Assembly: GCA_040756715.1 (NCBI GenBank)
Contig: JBFLYE010000016.1
Coordinates: 1-10,211 of the forward strand
DNA: 10,211 nt
Direction of reading: 5' to 3'
Source: a bacterium
GTDB taxonomy: Bacteria; UBA9089; UBA9088
A program made the translations under genes and the position numbers. This document shows, piece by piece, positions 1 through 5,920 of the stretch; position 1 is the stretch's first letter, and every line of letters starts with the position of its first letter. The notes below the pieces were generated by a model, which did no database searches, was not told where the DNA came from, and was given only the letters and a program-made list of their open reading frames with translations.

Positions 1-11
1 TTTTCCCTTTT

Positions 12-39
12 AATTCAAAATTCAACATTCAAAATTCAT
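12..39. repeat. Heptanucleotide tandem repeat, four copies
   Basis: Four consecutive 7-bp units read AATTCAA, AATTCAA, CATTCAA and AATTCAT, so 26 of 28 positions fit the unit AATTCAA. A more degenerate unit may follow at 40-46. The array lies in non-coding DNA and may begin to the left of the window. Short heptameric tandem repeats are known in intergenic DNA of some bacteria, such as the STRR sequences of filamentous cyanobacteria. No function can be read from it. Confidence 0.75.
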
Positions 40-149
40 AATTTTATAAAGTTTTCCTTAAGATTATCTAAACACATACATTTTGTAAAGCGTTATGGAA
101 TTAACTATATTTTTTAAACCAAAATATCTGCACTTCTTTAAACAAAATA

Positions 150-179
150 TTGACAAAGTATTAGGCGGCAAAGTATTCT
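150..179 (+). promoter_or_regulatory. Candidate sigma-70-type promoter for the block A operon
   Basis: A perfect -35 hexamer TTGACA (150-155) is followed after 18 bp by TATTCT (174-179), a four-of-six match to TATAAT. A start point around 185-187 would give a very short leader before the ATG at 192, which has no clear Shine-Dalgarno site. A 9-bp direct repeat, CAAAGTATT, occurs at 154-162 and 169-177, overlapping both hexamers, and could be an operator. In AT-rich DNA such matches arise by chance, so this is only a candidate. Confidence 0.3.
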
Positions 180-191
180 TTTGAAAATAAA

Positions 192-1337
192 ATGAGGGTT
201 TTTCTTATCTTCCTTGCTGGATTGGTCTTAAGGATTCTCTTCATATTTTGTTTTCCTCAGCCAGGGGTAGTAAGTGATGCTTCTGGGTATGATATGATTG
301 GCTTAAGCATTGCACAGGGTAATGGTTTTTGTATGGATGGAATTCTAACCGCAAGGAGGGAGCCGATATACCCATTGTTCTTGGCTTTTGTTTATTTTGT
401 CTTTGGACATAGCTATTTGGCGGTAAGAATCCTTCAGGCAATTATTGGGGCTTTGACCTGCATCTTTGTTTATCTTATAGGAAAAAGGATATTTGGAAAG
501 GATTGTGGAGTTTTGGCTTCCCTCTTTTGTGCATTATATCCCCATCTTATTACTACAACAGGCTTTGTCCTTACCGAGACATTGTTCACATTCTTGCTTT
601 CTGTATCTATATATTTCTTGCTAAAAGGGCTAGAAAAAAGAAAGTTTTTGATCCTTGCTGGGATATTCTTTGGTCTTTCTACACTGACAAGGTCAGTTAC
701 TATTCTTTTTCCATTTTTCTTACTTCTTTGTTTTTTGATTTTAAAGAAGAAAGGGGCAATTTTGGATTTTTGTATTATTTCTATTTTTATGACAGCTACA
801 ATAATTCCATGGACAATCAGGAATTACATAAGGTTTCATACCCTTATCCCTGTTGCCATAGGTGGTGGATATGTCTTATGGCCAGGAACCTATATTCCTT
901 GGGATGGGGATTGGAAATATTATGACCTAAGCGATATGAATAAATTGACAGAGGGACTTTCAGAGATAGAGGCAGATAAAAGGTTGACTAAAGAGGGATT
1001 AAAGAATATAAGGGAAAATCCTTTTGGCTATATTAAACTATGCATAAAAAAGGTATATAGGCTCTGGTTCTTAATCCCTGGAGGGAAAGAGGTTTTAAAG
1101 CCATATCCAAAGATAAAAATTGGCCTTGCTATTTTTCAATACCTTGTTATTTTCTTTGCCTTATTAGGGATAATCTTTGGATTAGAAAAATTAAGAGAAT
1201 ATCTTCCAATTCTTACAATTATTCTATATTTTACAGTGATTCATTCCCTTCTACTTGCTATTCCCAGATATAATTTACCTATATTTCCCTATCTTTTTCT
1301 CTTTTGTGCAAATGCTATTATTAGGATAAAGAGATGA
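192..1337 (+). CDS. GT-C membrane glycosyltransferase, family 39 (PMT/ArnT-like), copy 1
   Basis: A 381-residue polytopic inner-membrane protein. The family moves a sugar from a polyprenyl-phosphate donor to a lipid, glycan or protein on the outer face of the membrane. After a first membrane helix (about residues 3-21) comes the luminal loop motif SDASGY (28-33), matching the catalytic-Asp loop of GT-C enzymes. It is followed by ARREPIYP (54-61), TET (128-130), PWTIRN (206-211) and a C-terminal IPRYNLP motif near the last helix, all characteristic of bacterial family 39 proteins. About ten hydrophobic segments are visible and the length is normal for the shorter members. The ATG at 192 is the first in frame and aligns with the N-terminus of the downstream paralog. 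The stop overlaps the next start as ATGA. Sugar and acceptor cannot be told from sequence. The family call is firm and the substrate is unknown. Confidence 0.88.
   Translation: MRVFLIFLAGLVLRILFIFCFPQPGVVSDASGYDMIGLSIAQGNGFCMDGILTARREPIYPLFLAFVYFVFGHSYLAVRILQAIIGALTCIFVYLIGKRIFGKDCGVLASLFCALYPHLITTTGFVLTETLFTFLLSVSIYFLLKGLEKRKFLILAGIFFGLSTLTRSVTILFPFFLLLCFLILKKKGAILDFCIISIFMTATIIPWTIRNYIRFHTLIPVAIGGGYVLWPGTYIPWDGDWKYYDLSDMNKLTEGLSEIEADKRLTKEGLKNIRENPFGYIKLCIKKVYRLWFLIPGGKEVLKPYPKIKIGLAIFQYLVIFFALLGIIFGLEKLREYLPILTIILYFTVIHSLLLAIPRYNLPIFPYLFLFCANAIIRIKR
400..458 (+). repeat. 59-bp identical tract, copy 1 (paired with 1557-1615)
   Basis: This stretch inside the first GT-C gene is identical base for base to 1557-1615 in the second. 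It encodes 19 identical residues, from Phe71 to Thr89. The sequences diverge at once on both sides, including at synonymous positions. A shorter 17-bp identity (348-364 and 1505-1521) lies upstream at the same offset of 1157 bp. The pattern suggests recent gene conversion between the tandem paralogs. Confidence 0.9.
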
Positions 1338-2515
1338 AAAGGGAAATAATCTCAATATCCCTTATCTTTTTTATTGGATTGCTCCTGAGGTTATCCTTTG
1401 TTTTCTTCTATATTCAACCATATGTAACCGATGATGCAAAACAATATGATGAAATTGCCTTGAGTATTTCTCAAAACAAGGGTTTTTGCCTTGAGGGAGT
1501 TCCTACCGCAAGGAGGGAGCCCATTTATCCTCTATTTTTATCTACAATTTACTTTATCTTTGGACATAGCTATTTGGCGGTAAGAATCCTTCAGGCAATT
1601 ATTGGGGCTTTGACCCTTGTGATTATTTATCTTATAGGGAAAAGAATCTTTGGGTTTTATTGTGGGGTTTTAGCAGGATTATACTGTGCAATATATCCCT
1701 TTTTTATAGGCCATATAGGGCTTCTCTATACAGAAATCTTCTTTACATTCCTCCTTGCCATATCAACCTATTCTTTAATTGAAGCCTGGGAAAAAGAAAA
1801 AATAAAGAACTACATTTATTCGGGAATATTCTTTGGTATTTCTACCTTAACCCGGGGAATTACCATTCTCTTTCCATTTTTCTTATTTTTTATTTTTTTA
1901 ATTTTTAAAAAAAGGATTATTAATCTTCTTATCTTCTCTCTTGCTTTTGCAATGGTAATTATACCCTGGACAATCAGAAACTATATAAGATTTAATGTAT
2001 TTCTTCCTATTAGATGGGGTGGTGGTCATGCATTTTGGCAGGATATTGCTGTAGCTAATGACGAAAGATGGAAAACCCAATCCGCCGGTAATGAAGAGGT
2101 TATAACTCATTACTCCTCTTCTCCTATTGAGTCAGATAAAAAATTCTATCGAGAAGGGATTTACTATATAAAGAAAAATCCAAAGGGTTATATTAAGGTA
2201 TGCCTAAAGAGATTACATGGGCTTTTCTTTGGAATTCCTGCAGGAACTAGGCTTTTGAAGCCAGGTCCAAAAATGATAAAACTGGGTCTTATATTGTCTC
2301 AGTATACAGTTCTTCTCTTTGGATTGTTGGGAATTATAATTAAAATAAGAAAATATAAGATTTCTCTTCCCCTTTTTATAATCATTCTCTATTTTACCCT
2401 GATGCATTCCTTTCTTTTTCCAGGTGAACCAAGATTTTATTTGCCTGTAATACCCTATTTTTCAATATTTTGTGCAGAGGCTGTCATTACAATTTTAAGG
2501 TATTTTAAAAGATGA
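1334..2515 (+). CDS. GT-C membrane glycosyltransferase, family 39 (PMT/ArnT-like), copy 2
   Basis: A 393-residue polytopic membrane protein that aligns with the preceding gene along its whole length at roughly half the residues, so the two arose by tandem duplication. The same landmarks are present: catalytic-loop TDDAKQY (32-38), ARREPIYP (59-66), a TE pair in the helix after the conserved patch, PWTIRN, and a C-terminal GEPRFYLP motif before the last helix. The loop after PWTIRN, which carries specificity residues in GT-C enzymes, differs clearly (a tryptophan- and serine-rich segment instead of the aspartate-rich WDGDWKYYD). The two copies therefore probably use different acceptors or sugars. 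The ATG at 1334 overlaps the previous stop (ATGA) with AGGA 7 bp upstream. Its own stop overlaps the next start in the same way, implying translational coupling. Confidence 0.88.
   Translation: MKREIISISLIFFIGLLLRLSFVFFYIQPYVTDDAKQYDEIALSISQNKGFCLEGVPTARREPIYPLFLSTIYFIFGHSYLAVRILQAIIGALTLVIIYLIGKRIFGFYCGVLAGLYCAIYPFFIGHIGLLYTEIFFTFLLAISTYSLIEAWEKEKIKNYIYSGIFFGISTLTRGITILFPFFLFFIFLIFKKRIINLLIFSLAFAMVIIPWTIRNYIRFNVFLPIRWGGGHAFWQDIAVANDERWKTQSAGNEEVITHYSSSPIESDKKFYREGIYYIKKNPKGYIKVCLKRLHGLFFGIPAGTRLLKPGPKMIKLGLILSQYTVLLFGLLGIIIKIRKYKISLPLFIIILYFTLMHSFLFPGEPRFYLPVIPYFSIFCAEAVITILRYFKR
1557..1615 (+). repeat. 59-bp identical tract, copy 2 (paired with 400-458)
   Basis: This is the second copy of the exact 59-bp match, encoding Phe76 to Thr94 of the second GT-C protein. 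Immediately downstream both proteins share YLIGKRIF, but with several synonymous differences. The edge of nucleotide identity is therefore sharper than the edge of protein similarity. Confidence 0.9.
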
Positions 2516-3189
2516 AGCTTTCTGTAATTATGCCGGTTTATAATGAGAAAGATACAATAGAAAAGATAATAAAAAAAATAGAAGCGGTTAATCTTTCAAA
2601 AGAGATTATCATCATTGACGATTATTCAAGTGATGGAACAAGGGAGATTATAGAGAGAATAGAGAATAAGAATGTTATCAAGATCTTTCAAAAAGAAAAT
2701 AAAGGAAAAGGCTCTGCAATAAGGGCAGGGTTGGAAAGGGCATCGGGTGATATAATCATCATTCAGGATGGTGATTTGGAATATTCTCCAGAGGATTATT
2801 ATAAGCTTGTTAAGCCTATTATGGAAGGAAAAGCAAGCGTTGTTTATGGCTCGCGTGTTTTGGGGAAGGGTAAGTTTTCTTATTTAAGATATGCCTTAGG
2901 GGGTAAATTTCTTTCTTTTCTTACAAACATCCTTTATGGCTCACATATTACAGATGAACCAACCTGTTACAAAGTTTTTAAGGCCGAGGTCATAAAGTCT
3001 ATAAACCTTAAATGCAAAAGGTTTGAATTCTGCCCTGAGGTTACAGCCAAAGTCTTAAAGAAAGGTTATAAAATTTTAGAGCTTCCCATATCTTACTATC
3101 CAAGAAAAATAGAGGAGGGGAAAAAAATAAACTATAAGGATGGGCTAAAAGCAATATGGACACTTATAAAATATAGGTTTTTTGATTAA
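2512..3189 (+). CDS. Family 2 glycosyltransferase, polyprenyl-phosphate sugar synthase (DPM1-like)
   Basis: A 225-residue soluble GT-A fold enzyme. DPM1-like proteins move a sugar from a nucleotide donor (GDP-mannose, UDP-glucose or similar) to a polyprenyl phosphate at the cytoplasmic face of the membrane. Visible motifs are SVIMPVYNE (4-12), the nucleotide-binding IDDYSSDGT (35-43), the metal-binding QDGDLEYSP (85-93, DXD with Gly where Ala is usual), YGSR (112-115), TDEPTCYK (147-154) and FEFCPEVTAK (171-180). The order and length fit the short DPM1 form. The C-terminal membrane helices of the ArnC/GtrB form are absent. It overlaps the second GT-C gene as ATGA. GT-C enzymes need polyprenyl-phosphate sugars, so this gene probably supplies their donor. 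The family is secure and the sugar is unknown. Confidence 0.87.
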   Translation: MKLSVIMPVYNEKDTIEKIIKKIEAVNLSKEIIIIDDYSSDGTREIIERIENKNVIKIFQKENKGKGSAIRAGLERASGDIIIIQDGDLEYSPEDYYKLVKPIMEGKASVVYGSRVLGKGKFSYLRYALGGKFLSFLTNILYGSHITDEPTCYKVFKAEVIKSINLKCKRFEFCPEVTAKVLKKGYKILELPISYYPRKIEEGKKINYKDGLKAIWTLIKYRFFD

Positions 3190-3332
3190 ATTTTGCTTTA
3201 TAAAAACTAAAGAAAATGGTTTATTTAGCCGATAAAAAGAATAGAAAATGTTGTCCTGATAGTCTGTTGTCTGATTTTTCCTTAAAAACCAATTTTATTT
3301 GCGTATTATGTTAGTTATAGGCAAAAAGGGAA
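3190..3332. other. Intergenic spacer between the GT-C block and the nucleotidyltransferase operon
   Basis: This 143-bp AT-rich gap holds no convincing gene or terminator. It contains a GCCGATAA box (3228-3235) and two imperfect copies of TGTTGTC(C)TGAT (3249-3260 and 3265-3275), the second part of a 7-bp quasi-repeat GTCTGTT GTCTGAT. A distant inverted repeat pairs AAAATGGTTT (3213-3222) with AAACCAATTTT (3286-3296) with one bulged base, enclosing these repeats. It could be a small insertion remnant or simply degenerate spacer DNA. Confidence 0.5.
3208..3235 (+). promoter_or_regulatory. Sigma-28-like box (TAAA-N16-GCCGATAA)
   Basis: GCCGATAA at 3228-3235 is an exact match to the FliA (sigma-28) -10 consensus, and TAAA at 3208-3211 lies upstream. 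The spacer is 16 bp, where 15 is the usual value. A start point here would leave a leader of about 90 bp before the gene at 3333. No motility gene is visible downstream, so the match may be chance. Confidence 0.2.
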
Positions 3333-3848
3333 ATGAAAAATGTCCTCAATATACTAAATGAATTGAAGGATAAGGGTTTAATAAAGGATTATGCCATTGG
3401 TGGTGCAATAGGTGCTTTAAGATGGACTCAACCATTTTTTACTGAAGATTTAGATATATTTATTATTCTCAAAAAAGAAAGAGGAGAAAAAGAATTGATT
3501 ATATTATCACCTGTCTATGAGTATCTTAAAAAGAAAGGTTATACCTGGAAAGGGCATTGGATAATTATAGAAGGTGTGCCAGTTGATATATTTCCGGCTG
3601 ACGAACTTGAAAAAGAAGCAATAGAAGATGCAAAAGAAACAGAGTATGAAGGGACAAAGACAAAGGTAATGACACCGGAATATCTGGTAGCATTATTCTT
3701 AAGGGCATTTAGGGAGAAAGATAAAAGAAAAATAGAGATGATATTAAAACAGACGGATGTGGATAAAGAGAAACTTGATGAAATTCTAAATAAATATGGT
3801 TTAACTGAAAAGTTTAGTAAGTTCAAGAAAAGGTATTATGGGAAATAA
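3333..3848 (+). CDS. Minimal nucleotidyltransferase-fold protein (AbiEii-like)
   Basis: A 171-residue cytoplasmic protein with the layout of small polymerase-beta-like nucleotidyltransferases. A short helical start leads to a GG motif (23-24 in AIGGAIGALR), then TEDLDIF (37-43), giving the acidic pair Asp39 and Asp41, and a third acidic residue in VPVDIF (Asp85). The tail TPEYLVALFLRAFREKDKRK (114-133) resembles the helix with an Ala-x-Arg-x-Lys-Asp pattern common in AbiEii-type and related proteins. Such enzymes transfer nucleotides to tRNA, protein or small molecules; some act as toxins, and others have no known role. The ATG follows AAAAAGGG with only 2 bp spacing, which is tight, but no better in-frame start exists. 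It overlaps the next gene by 11 bp. The fold is likely; the substrate and any toxin role are inference. Confidence 0.65.
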   Translation: MKNVLNILNELKDKGLIKDYAIGGAIGALRWTQPFFTEDLDIFIILKKERGEKELIILSPVYEYLKKKGYTWKGHWIIIEGVPVDIFPADELEKEAIEDAKETEYEGTKTKVMTPEYLVALFLRAFREKDKRKIEMILKQTDVDKEKLDEILNKYGLTEKFSKFKKRYYGK

Positions 3849-4029
3849 TCAAAAAATTGTTATAGACAGTAGAATATTAACTAAAAAAGAATTGTTTAGA
3901 GAAAAAGAAAAATTCCGCAAAGAACGGGCTAAACTTACTTTTAATGAAAAAATAAAGGCACTTGTTCAATTACAACAGCTTGCAGTTAGCTGGGGAGGTA
4001 AAAAGGATGTAATTGTATGGAAAATATAA
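3838..4029 (+). CDS. Small charged protein paired with the nucleotidyltransferase
   Basis: A 63-residue protein of unknown family. Residues 15-45 are rich in Lys, Arg and Glu and look helical; a hydrophobic segment (KALVQLQQLAVSW) follows, and the protein ends in VIVWKI. It starts 11 bp inside the nucleotidyltransferase gene with AAAGG 4 bp upstream of its ATG. It ends 13 bp inside the aminotransferase gene, so it is wedged between two real genes in a reading frame kept open. This favours a true gene over a chance ORF. A small protein coupled to a minimal nucleotidyltransferase suggests a two-protein complex or a toxin-antitoxin-like pair, but no DNA-binding or antitoxin motif is visible. No function is assigned. 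Confidence 0.6.
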   Translation: MGNNQKIVIDSRILTKKELFREKEKFRKERAKLTFNEKIKALVQLQQLAVSWGGKKDVIVWKI

Positions 4030-5150
4030 AATTATCAAAATCAATTGTGGGAGAGGAAGAAAAAAGGGCATTGGCAGAGGTGATTGATGAATCTTATCTT
4101 GGAATGGGACAATTCACTAAGAAATTTGAAGATAAGCTTGCCAGATACCTGGGAGTTAAGGAAGTTATCTGTGTAAATTCAGGAACCTCTGCTTTACACC
4201 TTTCCCTTATGTCAATATTAAAACCAGGGGATGAGGTATTAGTTCAATCTCTGACTTTTGTGGCATGTTATCAGGCAATATCTGCCTGTTTTGCCATTCC
4301 CATCTCTTGTGAAATTGACCCAAAGACTTGTTTAATCGACTTAAATGATGCAAAGAAAAGGATTACTAATAAAACAAAGGCAATAATGCCGGTTCACTAT
4401 GCAGGAAGGGTTGGAGATTTAGATAAAATATATGACTTTGCAAGGGAATACAAATTAAGGGTAATCGAGGATGCCTCCCATAGCTTTGGGACAACCTATA
4501 AAGGCAAGAAAGTGGGTTCTATAGGGGATATTGTCTGCTTTAGCTTTGATGGCATAAAGAACATAACCTGTGGTGAAGGAGGGGCAATTGTTTCACAGGA
4601 CAATAGTGTTCTGGAATACATTAAAGATGCAAGGTTGTTGGGTATTCATAAGGATACACAAAAGCGGTATCAAGGATTAAGGAGTTGGAAATTTGATGTT
4701 AGCCATCAGGGCTATAGATACCATATGAGCAATCTTTTTGCTGCTATTGGATTGGTTCAGTTAGATAGGCTTGAAGCCGAGTTTAAACCTGCTCGCCAAA
4801 GAATAGCAAAATACTATCAGAAAATGCTTAGGCCGATTAAGGGGATATTGCTCTTTGAAGATGATTATGAACAAACCATTCCCCATATATTTCCCATCAG
4901 GGTATTGGATGGTAAAAGGGATCTTTTAAGAGAATATTTAATGGATTCTGGCATTGAATGTGGCATACATTACTACCCAAATCATTTACTAACCTATTAC
5001 GGCAACCTAAAGGGGAAGTTGCCAGTTACAGAGAAAATATATAACCAATTACTCTCTATTCCCCTCCATCCTGGATTGACAGAGGAAGATCGGGAATATA
5101 TTATAGAGAATATAAGAAAGTTTTTTGAAACTACAGGAGGGAAAAAATGA
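4017..5150 (+). CDS. DegT/DnrJ/EryC1/StrS family sugar aminotransferase
   Basis: A 377-residue PLP enzyme of fold type I, normal in length for the family, which aminates keto groups of nucleotide-linked sugars using glutamate or glutamine. Seen in order: the N-terminal helix with VGEEEKRAL, NSGTSALHLSL (54-64), PVHYAG (125-130), IEDASHSFG (150-158) with the PLP-pyridine aspartate Asp152, and FDGIKNITCGEGG (177-189) with the Schiff-base lysine Lys181. This lysine separates it from RfbH/ColD-type dehydrases, which have histidine there. The ATG at 4017 follows AAGGA by 9 bp and lies inside the preceding small gene. The stop overlaps rfbF as ATGA. With rfbF and rfbG downstream, the likely substrate is CDP-4-keto-6-deoxyglucose or an epimer, aminated at C4. 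That substrate is inferred from context, not shown. Confidence 0.9.
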   Translation: MENIKLSKSIVGEEEKRALAEVIDESYLGMGQFTKKFEDKLARYLGVKEVICVNSGTSALHLSLMSILKPGDEVLVQSLTFVACYQAISACFAIPISCEIDPKTCLIDLNDAKKRITNKTKAIMPVHYAGRVGDLDKIYDFAREYKLRVIEDASHSFGTTYKGKKVGSIGDIVCFSFDGIKNITCGEGGAIVSQDNSVLEYIKDARLLGIHKDTQKRYQGLRSWKFDVSHQGYRYHMSNLFAAIGLVQLDRLEAEFKPARQRIAKYYQKMLRPIKGILLFEDDYEQTIPHIFPIRVLDGKRDLLREYLMDSGIECGIHYYPNHLLTYYGNLKGKLPVTEKIYNQLLSIPLHPGLTEEDREYIIENIRKFFETTGGKK

Positions 5151-5920
5151 AGGTGGTAATTTTGGCGGGTGGATTTGGAACAAGGCTAACTGAGGAGACA
5201 ATTGTTAAGCCAAAGCCAATGGTTGAGATAGGAGGAAAGCCCATTTTGTGGCATATTATGAATATCTATTCCTCGCAGGGATTCAAGGAATTTATCATTG
5301 CATTAGGCTATAAGGGTGAATACATAAAAGAATATTTCTTGAATTATTACAATTTCCAAAGCGACCTTACAATTTCTTTGAAAACAGGTGAGGTTTCAGC
5401 CTCAAAGAAGTGTTATAGGGATTGGATTGTCCATTTAATTGACACGGGGATTAGTAGTATGACAGGAGGTAGACTGTTTAATCTAAAAGAGCATTTAAAA
5501 GGCGAAAGATTTATGTTGACATATGGGGATGGCGTTGCTAATATTGATCTAAAAAGGCTTTTAAAATTCCATAAATCCCACAAAAAGATTGCTACGATAA
5601 CCGCGGTAAGGCCTACCGCAAGATTTGGAAAAATAGTATTTACGGGCAATAGAGTAAAGGAATTCAAGGAAAAGCCGCAAACCGGAGAGGGATGGATAAA
5701 TGGAGGATTTTTTGTCTTTGAGCCTTTTGTTTTTGATTACCTTATGAGCGAGGAGAGCGTATTAGAGGCAGAACCATTGGAAAATCTTGCAAAAGATGGA
5801 CAGTTAATGGCTTATAAGCATGAAGGCTTCTGGCAATGTATGGATACATTAAGGGATAAACAATTCCTTGAGAAACTGTGGAAAGAAGGAAATGCACCGT
5901 GGAAGATATGGGAAGATTAG
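5147..5920 (+). CDS. rfbF: Glucose-1-phosphate cytidylyltransferase
   Basis: A 257-residue cytoplasmic enzyme that joins CTP and alpha-D-glucose-1-phosphate to give CDP-glucose and pyrophosphate, the entry step of CDP-deoxysugar pathways. The N-terminal nucleotide-binding loop LAGGFGTRL (6-14) is followed by KPKPMVEIGGKPILWHIM (21-38), a conserved run of this enzyme. TGGRL (106-110), YGDGVANID (126-134) with the metal-binding aspartate, and the C-terminal GFWQCMDT segment are also typical of RfbF/DdhA and separate it from RmlA and GalU. Length is as expected for the family. It has a strong Shine-Dalgarno site AGGAGGG (5135-5141) 5 bp before its ATG and overlaps the aminotransferase stop by four bases. 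Its stop directly abuts the rfbG start (TAGATG). Confidence 0.95.
   Translation: MKVVILAGGFGTRLTEETIVKPKPMVEIGGKPILWHIMNIYSSQGFKEFIIALGYKGEYIKEYFLNYYNFQSDLTISLKTGEVSASKKCYRDWIVHLIDTGISSMTGGRLFNLKEHLKGERFMLTYGDGVANIDLKRLLKFHKSHKKIATITAVRPTARFGKIVFTGNRVKEFKEKPQTGEGWINGGFFVFEPFVFDYLMSEESVLEAEPLENLAKDGQLMAYKHEGFWQCMDTLRDKQFLEKLWKEGNAPWKIWED

Noticed and set aside
348-364. Internal AAGGAGGG sequences in both GT-C genes as ribosome sites
   Set aside because: They arise from the Ala-Arg-Arg-Glu codons GCA AGG AGG GAG of the conserved ARREP motif, and no sensible start follows.
503-925. Plus-strand 140-codon ORF inside the first GT-C gene
   Set aside because: It is a frame-shifted shadow of the family 39 gene with odd, Phe/Tyr/Cys-rich composition and no domain.
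3207-3228. Terminator hairpin after the DPM1-like gene
   Set aside because: CTAAAGAAA can pair with TTTATTTAG around ATGG, but the stem is almost all A-T, has a mismatch, and no T tract follows.
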